From Liolophura sinensis (taxonomy: Eukaryota; Mollusca; Polyplacophora; Chitonida; Chitonidae): 64,000 nt of DNA. Where the stretch lies: positions 45,309,187-45,373,186 of the forward strand of contig NC_088301.1 in the NCBI RefSeq assembly GCF_032854445.1, given 5' to 3'. The notes under the pieces were generated by a model. It had not been told where the DNA came from. It did no database searches and saw only the letters and a list, made by a program, of their open reading frames with translations. Below are positions 11,329-23,299 of this stretch, piece by piece. Each line of letters opens with the position of its first letter. Within the stretch, counting starts at the first letter, position 1. Both the position numbers and the translations under genes were made by a program.

Positions 11329-12208
11329 GTAACATTTTGTGGCTGACAGTCACAGGATGGCTGCCTTGACAGCAAAGCGTTGTTCTAGACTGATGTCTCC
11401 CTGCCGACTTGGAACAGTTCCTTCAAAGACTGTATCACACCTACAAGAGAGTACTGACTCACTGGATACAGCTAATCCTGCACATCAGCTATCGAAACAT
11501 ATGCATTCAGACTCCGATAAAACTTCGTCTGATGTCCTTGTTGGTATACGCAAACATATTAAGAGGATATCAAAAGTCAGAGACAATTTAACAAATGCTG
11601 TCAGTTACCTTGGGGCTATCAGTGTGGAGGTGCCAAATCCTGGGCGATTTATGCCAGACTATCAGAAGTATATCCCCAGTATTTCTTTTCAAAAAAAGAA
11701 TGAAAAAGACCCTGAAAATAAGTCAAATAGTGCTGGTGAACAGATGCATGGAAGAAGAAAATCTCTTCCACCACATTTGCAGAATGAATCAGAACTGACA
11801 GAAGATGGAGACACAGATCCATTTGAAAAGGCTATGAATGAGACGCACGAAAGTGTACATTCATACTGCATATCTAAAGACAAACTTCCTAAAGCTGGTA
11901 GTGTGCATTATTTAAAGCCCAGCGAAAAACAGATACCCAAAAATGAAGTTAGTGTACGAGAAGAAGCCACCATTCTGAGCATGTTTGCCAGGGCCTACAA
12001 AAGTTTGGATCCTTCGCAGGAGAAACCAACAGAGAAAATCCCTCTAGTGCGCAAGGATTTTGTCTCCAGAACAGCATTGACCCACAGGACAAAGTCTCTC
12101 GTTCAGGCCTTGAAGAATTGCACCACAAATTCATCTCGTGTAGTTAGAACAGAAGAGCTCTCTAAGCATCTGTTAGACTTTCCGGAGTCTAGGGGTGTGG
12201 CCACAAAG
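11329..12208 (+). CDS. PNPLA8: PNPLA8 coding exon 1 (5'UTR 11329-11356, CDS from 11357)
   Basis: The acceptor is TTGTTTTAG and the donor GTGAGT. It encodes the poorly conserved N-terminal 284 residues: basic start, Ser/Thr-rich middle, and a charged segment near its end (ILSMFARAYKSL). No known domain is recognised in it. Confidence 0.9.
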
Positions 12209-15200
12209 GTGAGTGGATAAAAGTGTGAAGTGAATGCAAAAATTGAAGTATGGAAGACACACATGTAAAGAAATATTGGTGTTTTGGAATTAGTGGATTA
12301 GATTTATAAAATACTTCAGAGGTTTACAGTCTAGATACTTTTAAATATATTTTCAGGATACTGAATTAAGCACAGCATACACACAAAATTGTTCTTTCAT
12401 GCCTTGAGTCTTTTCCATTCATTATATAAAAATTTTAAATTTTTTTTCAAAATCTCTGGTTAAAAACCTGTGAAAAAGGATAAAATTTTAGGAAATTCAA
12501 CATTACATAAAACAATCTCTTTTAATCCCTCAAGAACCATTTTTGCAAATTTCTGTAGTTGTCTAAGGTTTGTTAGTCAGTTAAAGTGAACCACCCATTT
12601 CAGAAAAGTAAAACTGCCTAAATGCCTAGTCGGCTTACCATACCTATCTGTGTGTGTGCAGAAATGTAATTGGTTGAATTAGTGATGTTAAATGTTAGTT
12701 TAAGCATACATAGGTGTACATGTATGTATAAATTGTATCAAAATAGTTCAAAGCTAGTGTACCTGTACCTGTGGAAATTGATGTTGCACAATATGATTGT
12801 ATTCTGGACACCTTTCGCTGTAGACTAGAGTTACATACAATGCAAACATTCAAGTGGAAGTTTTGCATTTACATGTCTCCAGCAGGTAAGCCTTGTTCTA
12901 AGTTTGAATGATGGAACAGTGGGGTTGAAATATTTTTAGTGTTGTACATAAATGTTGCATTTAAGGAGCACTTGTTGGTTTGAAAAAATACTGCATTTTA
13001 TTTATGTCAGTTTTAGTCCCCTATGACTACTAATACATCTTTATCATGATAGAAATAAGCCTATTCATGTTCAATGGCCAGGTAAATGGCTCATATTATT
13101 TAAATTCTATTTTCAGGAAGGCATTTTACCAACATTGTTGCTCCTAAGAAAATGTCCTGATGCCAATGTTGCAGCAGCTGCCAGAGAGGCTTTAGCTCTG
13201 GTTGGTTATGTAGATCCTGTGAAGGGGCGTGGCATCAGAATATTGACTGTTGATGGAGGGGGCACTAAGTAAGTATTTTATTTATTTATTTATTTATTTG
13301 ATTGGTGTTTTATGCCGTACTCAAGAATATTTCACTTATACAACAGCGGCCAGCATTATGGTGGGTGGAAACCGGGCAGAGCCCGGGGGATACCCACGAC
13401 CATCCGCAGGTTGATGGCAGACCTTCATGAGCATGAGCTGGACTTGAACTCACAGCAACTGCATTGGTGAGATTTGGCTAGCGTGCTAACCAACTGAGCC
13501 GAGAAGGCCCCCTAAGTAAGTAATCTTGATGTATACACAAATATTGCTATGTGACAACTGGTCAACAAAACAACAGTGACTCATAGAGCAAAGCTAATAT
13601 GTTAATCTATCAGCATATTAGTGTAATCGTTCAGTTCTGAAGTAGTAAATAGATGTGGTTGAAAATTTTATATAATCTCTTATCCTATGTTTAGCATAGT
13701 CAGATTGTTAGCAAAACATTTGTAGAAAATAAGATTGGGGTCTGCTTTCACAAAGATGCATAAAATAATTTTTCATATCTTTTCTCATAAATGATATTGC
13801 TTTATGGTGCTACAACCTAGACAGTGTCTTTTACCAAACAAACTACGAGAAATATGACTCATAAAGTTTTGTGAAAGTGGTCATTCCAAGACAATGTCCT
13901 GTATTTAGTTTTCACCAAAGCAATGATTGAATTTATTTATTTATTAATCTTTGATTTTATATTATAAGACATTGATTGCTATTAAGTTCTACAGTAAATA
14001 ACAAGATATTCGATTTCTGTATCCCAAATGCTGCCATCACCTTACGTTAGCTCAGTTAATCTGTCACGTCAAAAAAAGTTAATATACTTGTGTACAAATG
14101 CGTTGGGCAGACATACCTGTGTGAATTTTTTTTTCTTATTTTTTTTTTATTATTTATAAAATTTAATGTTTGTTCCTGCACAGAGGCCTTGTGGCCATTG
14201 AGACTCTGAGGAAGCTTGAAGAAGCTTGCAAGACAGACATCACCAATCTGTTTGACTTTGTTTGTGGGGTGAGCACAGGAGCACTTATCCTGGCCATGGT
14301 CTTTATGTTCCATGTCCCTTTAGACCAGTGTGAGCATCTCTACAAGGAACTGAGCATGCAGATGTTTACAAGGAACAAGTTCGTGGGCACGGGGAAGCTG
14401 GTGTGGAATCACGCTTTTTATGACACAGAAATTTGGGAGAAAATCCTCAAGTAAGCCCTCATACATGTATATAATTCAGTGACACTGTCCAGATTTACTT
14501 TTGTACATGTATTGAATTCAGAAATAAAGACTCTTTGTCGAATCATTAGTGCTGATTTTAGACCGGTAAATGTGGAGTTGAAATTTTGGAACAAGGTGCA
14601 GCAGGCAACTAAGGTCTAAAATTCGGCTCTTCCACATTTACTGGTCAAAAATCAACAACAATGACATGATAAAGAGCTATTATTTCTATTGTATTACATC
14701 TACTTTAGGCTTTTGCATATTTATTAGACATGTTTCTGTTGCTCAATTCATACAAATACTGCTTGCTTAATGCAGATCAACCATACCTTTTCACTTGAAG
14801 TCCATAGCATTTTGCCCTCCATATGCTTGATCGCCACGATATGGCTGAAATATTACTGATGTGGCCTTAAGCCATAATCTTTCATTCATTCCATATGCTT
14901 GATCTGCTGCTAATTGTAAAAGTATAAAGTTGAGCCACAGAGATGTACAGGATTTATGTGAATAAGATAGTGGTGGTTCAATTTTTAATGTTGAGTTTGT
15001 TGTTTATTTACTGGGCGAGGGAAGGGTCAGTCTTTTTTACAAATTCTTTTCATCTCTGCAAGATTTACAATCAGGATTTGTTAATGTTTTGAAGAACATA
15101 TATAGTAGTGAGACAGTTATTCATAGGGTGCCTAACTCAACACATACATGTTGCAATAATTTCTATCTGCATGTCAAATATATCTCTGTAGTTATCTTTC

Positions 15201-17004
15201 TTGCATATATAGGATTAAGGGACTCAACCCTGCAGACAACCGGAGATGGTGGTGAGCCTAGGAACTACAAAACTGTGTTAAAAACACTTACTTGTAATAT
15301 TTGCTTATTTAACTTATGTGCAGAAAACTGTTGGGAAGAGTTGTGTCCCTTGGCTGTGTTGCACAATACCTGTTATATTGAAACCGCAGACTGCGGCCTA
15401 GCACCATTAGACCAACAGGTAGCAGTTAAATTAAAGGCCATGAAATATTACGTGTACAGCAGTAATCTCCTGCTCACAAAAATGTCTCTGTCTTTGTAGA
15501 GAAAACCTGGGTGAAAATTTAATGATCGAACTTGCCAGAGACCCTCATGTTCCAAAGGTAAGACTTCTCTCAGAACATTACTTCATAAACACAAAAAACT
15601 TCAAGAAAAAAAAAAACAGTGGGAGAAACAAATTTTGATTGCTTTATCTATTATGTTTAAGATACACTAAAGGCATTGAAGAACTTCTTCATTTGTGGTG
15701 GAGTATTAAGGGTTACATTTAAAGTTGTGAAAAAATATGTTTTCAGATGGCCTGTTTCTCCTGTCTCATGAATGCACCAAAATTGAAAAACTTCATTTTC
15801 CGAAACTACAACCTACCTCCTGAAGTATTCTCACATTACCCTGGCAATTGTAAGCAAAAGGTGTGGGAAGCCATAAGAGCTTCATCAGCAGCACCAGGTT
15901 ACTACGAGGAATGCAAACTTGGGGACTTCATACATCAGGTATTGCTTGCAGATTTTTCAGTGGAAAATTCTAGAGGACAGAGTAAACACCAATCAAATAA
16001 CTATTTCAGTTATTAAGTATTATGGCAGTAAGGTTTCATATTAAGTTAAGTGCATGAGTTGTTGTTTTATTTTACTTTAATCATCATCATAAACTGACTG
16101 AATGGTTAATCACTGTACAGTTAAAATCACTGTGGCTAATTAATATGTTTATATATTAAAATAATGGACATATTTTAGAGTTTGTTCAAAATTTCAGTAT
16201 GAAGGTATGTATAATTTTGTGTATAGCTTGATTTTTTTTTTTAAATATCTCATGAGATATCCTCTTTGCTGCATTATGAATTGGTACTATGAATTCAGTT
16301 TTTGTCTTGTTTTGTAGGATGGTGGTCTGTTAACCAACAACCCTACTGCCCTGGGCATTCACGAGGGAAAGCTTCTCTGGCCTCAAGAATCTATACAGTG
16401 TGTTATCTCACTTGGCAATGGACGCCATGAGCCCAGCTTAGAGTTATCCACGGCTAACAAGGTGACATTGAAGCATAAAGTCAGCAAGATAGTGGACAGT
16501 GCCACAGACACGGAAGGTAATCGTCCCTCTTTATTTAAACACATAAATTTCCTTTGCTTCAGCAGTAGTTGCTGTACATTCTTTAAAAACTAATATACTC
16601 TGTTCATGTATCTTTACAATGTCTCCTAATTCTCAGGTTTAAATCATCAAGAGGAAGATGTTCCTTTGTTGAATGCCCTGAAGCTTGTGTCTCCAGCAGG
16701 CAAAATGAGTTTCACAGTCAGAATATAACATTGAAGTGTCTTTTTCTTTTCTTAAGCTGTCCACACAACTCTTCAAGATTTGATGGCACCTTCTACATAT
16801 TACCGTTTCAACCCATATCTTTCGGAAGAATTTATGTTGGATGAAATACGTCCAGACAAGCAAGAAATCATGCAACAGGATACTCTGCTGTACCTCAGGA
16901 AGAACGATCTAAAAATTAAACGAGCAGCACATCAGCTGTTACTGACAAGGAGACCTCACCAGAAAACCGCTGACTGGTTAAAAGCTAAAGCAGATATGAT
17001 GTAA
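11357..17004 (+). CDS. PNPLA8: PNPLA8, calcium-independent phospholipase A2 gamma
   Basis: A patatin-like phospholipase that hydrolyses membrane phospholipids in mitochondria and peroxisomes (family knowledge). Seven coding exons (1968 bases, 655 aa plus stop) join without any frame break. The first exon encodes a 284-residue variable region with an Arg/Lys-rich start (MAALTAKRCSRLMSPCR) compatible with mitochondrial import. The catalytic domain follows: GYVDPVKGRGIRIL leads into the glycine loop DGGGTKG, the lipase serine is in GVSTG, FRNY and WEAIRASSAAPGYY are family blocks, and the dyad aspartate is in DGGLLTNNP. The ATG is the first possible one because an in-frame TAA lies at 11330 in the same exon. 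The human protein is longer at the N-terminus and ends in a peroxisomal SKL, which is absent here. Confidence 0.96.
13117..13268 (+). CDS. PNPLA8: PNPLA8 exon 2
   Basis: Helical repeat-like stretch (LLLLRKCPDANVAAAAREAL), then GYVDPVKGRGIRIL and the start of the glycine-rich phosphate/oxyanion loop DGGGTK. The donor GTAAGT is duplicated downstream by a SINE insertion. Confidence 0.96.
13276..13511 (-). mobile_element. Full-length tRNA-derived SINE abutting a PNPLA8 splice donor
   Basis: A minus-strand copy. Its tRNA-like head is at the right end: A box in CTCAGTTGGTTAGCACGC and B box in GAGTTCAAGTCC. The body contains TGCCGTACTCAAGAATATTTC and the tail is (ATAA)n. It is flanked by the 11-bp duplication CTAAGTAAGTA at 13265-13275 and 13512-13522, which contains the exon-2 donor. 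Confidence 0.93.
14184..14450 (+). CDS. PNPLA8: PNPLA8 exon 3, catalytic serine
   Basis: Completes the GTKG loop and encodes FDFVCGVSTGAL with the nucleophile serine, then WNHAFYDTEIWEKILK (human WSHAFYDSQTWENILK). The donor is GTAAGC. Confidence 0.97.
14838..14900 (+). repeat. Short interspersed repeat tail ending in (CATT)n
   Basis: Related to the copy at 9300-9362: ATATGGCTGAAATATTACTG, then TTAAGCCATAAT and CATTCATTC. It lies in PNPLA8 intron 3. Confidence 0.45.
15500..15557 (+). CDS. PNPLA8: PNPLA8 exon 4
   Basis: A 58-base exon encoding ENLGENLMIELARDPHVPK, matching human RMGSALMIETARNPTCPK. The acceptor is CTTTGTAG and the donor GTAAGA. Confidence 0.93.
15747..15938 (+). CDS. PNPLA8: PNPLA8 exon 5
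   Basis: Encodes FIFRNYNLPPEVFSHYPG and WEAIRASSAAPGYY, diagnostic blocks of the iPLA2-gamma catalytic domain. It contributes 64 whole codons. Confidence 0.97.
16318..16516 (+). CDS. PNPLA8: PNPLA8 exon 6, catalytic aspartate
   Basis: Begins with DGGLLTNNPTAL, carrying the dyad aspartate, then CVISLGNGR and SATDTE. The acceptor is TTTTGTAG and the donor GTAATC. Confidence 0.97.
16757..17004 (+). CDS. PNPLA8: PNPLA8 exon 7 with apparent stop
   Basis: Encodes YYRFNPYLSE and a basic helical C-terminus ending WLKAKADMM, then TAA (17002-17004). The acceptor is TCTTAAG. The human protein runs 11 residues further, to SKL. The stop overlaps a donor-like GTAACT at 17001, so a further exon is possible. 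Confidence 0.88.
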
Positions 17005-20000
17005 CTGTTTTACATTCAATTGTGTGATATGAATATCTAATTTCACAGTAATTTTCTAACCTCATTGTGGTAATTTTTATGATTTTTTTTTTGCAGAGTT
17101 CTGAATTTCTTTGAATTAATGTATTCAATCATAGGAAAGATGATAGATGCTAGAGGATGGTTTTTTTTTTCTTTTTGTTTTTACCAGAGGAATATCTCAG
17201 TATTTTTTAATTGTAATTTTCCTTTTGATTGGATGAACTGCAACACAAGAGTTACCAAAATTACTAAGTCTTCTTTTAAAGTCTGACATTTATTTTATGA
17301 TGTTGAAGTACATTACATTACAGCTTGATTTTATAACTTATAGCTGATCAAAAGTTCTGTGATGATTATTTTATGTTTCGATGTATCTCCCGGTGCATTT
17401 TCTTAATAATTATGTTTAGATTGTAAAAAGTATTAAGTTTGATACTAGTATACCATGGTCTTTCACCTGTTCATGTATTTACATTATGTTTCGTCAACAT
17501 GTAACATGTTTTAAAGTTCATAGATGGACTTGAGCACCAATTAAGAACTTGTTTATTTATTTTATTCGAAGGCAATAGTCCTGTACAAAACTTTGTGTCA
17601 GTTGTGTTATTAAAGACACATACTGGTATTTAGTAATGTTGTAAATTATATAGTACAGACAGAAGCTACGGTAACCTGGTAAGGTGCAGCAGTGGTTTCC
17701 TCTGAGCTCTGCACAGACTGAGTTTTAGGTTACATTTACTTGTGTACATGTACATGTGTTTATTTTATTGGCAGGGAACAGTTATATACACAACTCGGCA
17801 TGTATATTTCTAATTAATGTGTGAATATAATGGGACGCATACACATGTATGTACATATTCAGGCATCCACTGCCATGTTATCATGTTTATAATAACTATG
17901 AAGTGGTCTGCAGCTTTAAATTACCACAACTTGACTAATTGTACATTGTCAGATGAAATATTGGTTACGACGTAAAACAAATATAAATATTAATTAATTA
18001 GTTGTGAAGGACATGTGCCATGAAGTCTCATTGCTGACAGCTTTTGCATAAATTATTGAAGGCCAACAAAAATGGTTAGCATCATGATTAGTTTGTGTAT
18101 AATTTGTTTAAGTCTTTGGAGCAATGATTCAATATATGTTAGTGAGGTCTATTGGTGCATGTTGGTGCAAACCTCAGTACAAAAAGGCAAATGATACAAA
18201 ACATGTCTGGCCATTCTTATGAAAATAAATGCTGTTTAATCTTCTTGCCATTTTGTAGAATCCATAATGAGATGTGTCTTCCATCTTAAAATGTTTTATC
18301 TGATGATCAGGTCAAGGGCAGAGGAACCACCGTCAGGGTGGGGTGGGGGGGGGGGGGAAGGGGTTAAATGTCGGTATAAGGGTAGGTCCAAAGGATTGTC
18401 TCTGGAAAATGTCTGCATCCAAGAAAAAATGTAACACCACCCCCACCAGTTTTTCATCATAAATATGTGGATTGAAGCTTTCAAATTGATGTTGACGAGA
18501 AGTGAATGTTCACAGACATGCCTGTGATACCTAAGCTGGATTATGGTGCATGTGACTGATTCCTAGAGCTTAATAGTACGTACGGTTAGTGTAAACCATT
18601 GTTAAAATATCGCCAAAGGCATAAATTTTAATTATTTCCCAGGAGGATGGTCAGTTTTATAATTCTTAAAGCTACAGACTACACTGTGAGCACACTGAAA
18701 AGAATGTGGTGTACCTTGGCCTCACTTCCTATCCCTTCGAAAATGCACAGGGTTGCTAGAATGTGAAATAAATGACAAATACAAACCTTTCTACGTTTTA
18801 ATTTGCCATCTGTTTGATTTACATAGCCATCAAACTGGTTACTGATATATTTAAATAAAGAATTTTATAGCAAATTACTGGTAGCTTTTGCATTGTTGTT
18901 ATTATTAATTTTTTTTTTATGTATCAATGAAGTCAAGAGTTTGGTTTAAATAACACAGATATGTGCTGCAGTCAAATCTCAGAAAGAGTTCTAGTGATCA
19001 AATTCTTGCTGCAGGCCTCTAGAGAGAGTGGCTTTAGTGGGGTGGGGTGTTTAATCCCAGCCTTGGACAAGGAATTTGTCCTACAGGAAAGCCATAAGAG
19101 GTCATTACATAAGATACTTGCCAAAAGTGGATAGTTTACTAAAGGGACTGCAGTTTCCTATCCCCATAAACCTGACTATATAACCTTATAGGAAATTAAA
19201 ACAGTGTAAAACATTCTAGAGTGTGATGCTAAAAAATATCACATAAATAAACTGACTAGCAGATAGCATGTTCAAATCCAGCTAGTGCTGGGATGCTGTA
19301 TCAGGAGTTTTTTCAAGCATTTCACATTTCCGACTAACACGGTTTGTGCTTTGTACATGTGTGATGGGGGTTCCACCCAAAACGGAGGTGGGGTGGGATG
19401 ATGTCAGTATGGGGCTCCCACCACCCTTTGTCACCTGCTGGTTGGAAGGGATGGCAGTCACATTTTTTCTCAATAATCATTGTATAACTTTTGTTTCACT
19501 ATATTGTTGGGGTTTTTTTTTCTGAAATCCTTTGTATAAAGTACCTGAGTTACCTTCAATAAGGTATGGAAAAATTGCCCAGCATGGTTTCATCTCCTGT
19601 GAACAGATAGCTGAGGCTTGATAGTCTTAAAGAGTGAAATATCCGTGAGCTGTGGTCTTTTGACTTGTTTACATGTAGTTTACAATACACTAATTTGCAA
19701 ACTGATTGTACATTCGAATTCGAATCAGAATCAATGCATTCATTTGCATTAAATTTTACATGCATTAGAATTTATTTACTTAATGGACTGTACCTTATCA
19801 ATCATACTGTGTAAACTGAGCAAAAGTAAATTAATTCCCATAACCTAAATGTAGGCCTACACGTAGGCCTAAATTTGTATGTGCAGATCAATGACAAGGA
19901 CGATTATGCGACTTGGCAAAAATTCAACAGAGCTTTATAGAAAGCAAATAAACCAAGATCAAGTATATCTTATTCTAGTATATTAGATTTCTCTAGCAAC

Positions 20001-20120
20001 TTACATTAATGTTCTTGCAGTTGTGTTGCAATTTTCTTAGAATTAAAGTTGAACCAGGACTGACAAATCACAAGGAGCTACTCAACACATGCTTATAAAC
20101 CTGTGTTTCTTATGAATGTT

Positions 20121-20260
20121 CAGTGGCCTAATGGTTGAGAGACCCAAGTACCATTTTTAAAGTCTTTGGTATGACCTGACCCGGGATCAAACCTGAGTCG
20201 TGTCATACCAAAGACTTTCAAAATGGTACTTGCTGCTGTCTCACTTGGGGCTCAGTTTTG
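20121..20260 (-). repeat. SINE-like fragment with a 30-bp fold-back
   Basis: The stem 20146-20175 pairs with 20202-20231 at 29 of 30 positions, around a 26-base loop. The loop resembles a reversed tRNA B box (CCCGGGATCAAACC). Sequence like ATACCAAAGACTTT...AATGGTACTTG is familiar from mollusc tRNA-derived repeats (recollection, not searched). Confidence 0.55.
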
Positions 20261-20475
20261 AGATGTCAGAACAAAAAGGAAGTAATATTTGTAGGCTTGG
20301 TGTCAGTATAATGTTACTAGGTACCTTTTCAACCACTTCCCATAGCAAGTTTAGTCTCTCCGAAAAGTATGAAAAGCTTGGAAACAAGCCTAGGAAGTGT
20401 ATGTGTCTAAAAGAATCGGCTGCATGTGACAGCCCAGCAACAAAAAGGTATTCATGTCTGCATATACAGTGGATA

Positions 20476-20665
20476 TAGGAGTGATTGCTGTGAGTTCAAG
20501 TCCAGCTCATGCTGACTGTCTCTCTCTGGTTGTAAATGGGAAGGTTTGCCAGCAGGTTGCAGATGGCCTTGAGCTTCCCCTTAACTCTGACCAGCTTCAG
20601 TATAAGTGAAATATTCTTGAATATTTTTATTGGTGCAAAACTCCCATGAAATAAATAAACAACTG
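20476..20665 (+). mobile_element. tRNA-derived SINE, diverged
   Basis: B box GAGTTCAAGTCC, then AGCTCATGCTGAC, GTGAAATATTCTTGAATAT and the tail AAATAAATAAAC. Same family as the copies at 13276 and 61568; the A-box end is worn. Confidence 0.75.
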
Positions 20666-22664
20666 TCAATTTAGTCAGGATAATAAAAAATATGTCTGTA
20701 TATATTATGTTTTATATCTGTATATTTGACCATGTAAAGTATGTTATATGTAGCCACAAAGGCTTCAGTTAAACACTATTCAAATCTCAGTATTTACTGC
20801 TTTACGTTCCACAGTAGCTCAGCACGGACTGCATTCATATTATTGTTCTGCTATGGAAAGCTGGATGCTCAAACTTCCCTTATTCAGCTCTATAAGCAGT
20901 TAGCGCAGTAAAGTCCATCCTTTACCTGGATATATAATGGTGATCCCCTGGGAGTTGTTATAATACACCTACCAGTCAAACATTGACCTGCTACACACAG
21001 TTAAACATTACTTGAAATTTCAGCTTCCCCCTCAGTGCTCTGATTCGTTGATGGGCCTTACTGGGCAGGAAATCCTAACCAATAGATTACAGATGTTCTT
21101 GTTTCTGAGATTTAAATATGGTGCTTCTACATGTACATGACTTATCCAGAGTACTTGTAAGCTTTATGATTCTTAAAACCTAACCTTACAATCCCTAATT
21201 CCAGATTCCAAGGTTTCTGCTTTCTACCAGAAGTTAATTCCAATCTTTTTTTTAACAATCATGTGCAAGTGTGAGCAAAAAATGAAAGAACTATCGCAAC
21301 AAAATACAATGCTTATCTTGTGCAACACAAAACACTGTTTTTTTTTAGGCAATCCTCAGAGGCCTTGCCTAATTTGATATACATGTATTTATAGCTTGTA
21401 CACCACCGCCACCACCCTCACCCCACCCTCATCTGACGAGTTCGAAAATGGTTCAGTTGTATATAGTAGATCATAATCTGTTTTATTGAAATAAAAATTA
21501 CTATAATTTCTGCATGCTACATTAACATAATATGTATAAGAGCATAAGAAAACATGCATAACAATTTCACAAAACAGTGTATTTTATACTGTAAAAAAGC
21601 AATGTATTTACATGTATACATAACTTTAATCACAGATATTTGAATAATATAAATAGTCTGTTGTGAGATGAAGGATAAGACTGAGTGAAACTGCTCAGTG
21701 TAGGTTTTCAAAAGCCCCTGTGGCACCTCTTTATATTAAGCAGACACATCTGGTATTGTGAAATTTACAGTCTGTCAGTTCTGTCTACTGGCTTGGTTTT
21801 ATCCTGTCAGCCATCAAATGTACAGGGAACCTCTGTGGGTCGAACCTTTTAGACGATTGGCCAGACATGAATATCACTGGTTATTATCTAAGAGAAAATG
21901 GTCTATAGTATACATGTACAGCTGCATTTGTGTGAGTCATCACTGCCATTTATACATGACATTGGGTTAGAAAAAAATACCCGTTAATATCAACACAAGG
22001 GAAATTGATCATTAAGTGGAAGTGTTCGTAATATTTACAGCCATCTGTATACCACTTTCTGTGTTCAGTGAGCAGTAGACAAATAAAGTGTGTGATGCTG
22101 CATATGTTCAGTGGTATTTTGGCTATTCACCTGAGGCTAATTGTTACTCGGTTACAATTCAGTGTTCTAAATTCCACCCAGCACTTTCATTTCACACTAT
22201 AATGTGAGGCAACTGTAATTAACGGGTGTTGTAATTCTCTTTTACTTGTTAGTATTTACTTGTGTGTATGATCATTCTTATTTAGCCTAGATGGAATGTT
22301 TATAATTCATGTGGCAGAATTAAATACATCTTTGAGATTTGTTTCATGTTTAATGTTTGTTTAATTTGAAATTCAATGCATGCATAAATCTAAAAACATA
22401 TAAAAAAGAATTCCTTTCAGTAATAAGTCTACATGTTTTCTGCGCTGTATTTTTACTCTTTTTCCATTTATATACACGTACATGTATTTATTATTATTGA
22501 TTCTGTTATCTTATATTATATGAATTAATTTGATGTGTATATATTCTATTTTTCATTTTTTTCTTCTTTTTAATAAATTTCATTGTCATAACAGAACACA
22601 TATGTCTGACAGGATAAAATATAGTGCCCAAGCTATGTACAAGTGCTGGCTGGCAGTAGTTTTC

Positions 22665-22735
22665 CTTTAGTCTCATGGTAGAAGCGCAAGCTCTGCTTCC
22701 AAGGTCGGTGGTTCAAATCCTGATGGGCCAGGTTG
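22665..22735 (+). repeat. tRNA-like sequence (SINE head or pseudo-tRNA)
   Basis: A-box-like TAGTCTCATGGTAGAAGCG and B-box-like GGTTCAAATCC at tRNA spacing. The T stem does not pair fully, so a functional tRNA is unlikely. Confidence 0.4.
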
Positions 22736-23299
22736 CTTGATCACATGTATTAGAAATAGTAACTCTTTGAAACCCAGTAAAAAAATAAGGATTTCAGGCA
22801 AAAATTTCCTTTTAGCATCAGTCAAACCAGGATTGTTATGTTACAACCCTGCATTTTTGTTTAAGAGTAGAACACCCTGTGACTATGAGGGCCATAATTT
22901 GTTAATCAAATGGATGTAATATTATCATGTCTTCAATACTACCCTGTCTGAAAATAATCAGTGTTCTTGTACAAATGTTCAGCTGGGCTTAAGGCTCTGG
23001 AGGTTCTTTTTGCAAATGGCCTGAGGTGCATTATAAAATGATTTCTCGGACAGTAAAGTATGTCGAGGCCCTATGTCATGTTGGCACTAAGTTGTTCAGA
23101 CCCAAAAATTTCATCCAGTGAAAGCAAGGTGTCCTTTCCTGATGTCAGAGTTTTTTTATGTTTTATTTTTTGTCGTTTTCTTATTTTGTTATCAATTTAC
23201 TGATTTGATTTTATTTGTTTATTTATTAGGATTTTTTTTCTTTTTTAATAAAGTGATCAGAGTCTGAGGAAAACATGTTGTGGTGAGGAATAGGGCTGG

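Noticed and set aside
15089-15499. 136-codon frame upstream of PNPLA8 exon 4
   Set aside because: It lies in intron 3, in the wrong frame for exon 4, and has no family resemblance.
22665-22735. Functional tRNA gene
   Set aside because: A and B boxes are present, but the T stem and acceptor stem do not pair; kept only as a tRNA-like repeat.
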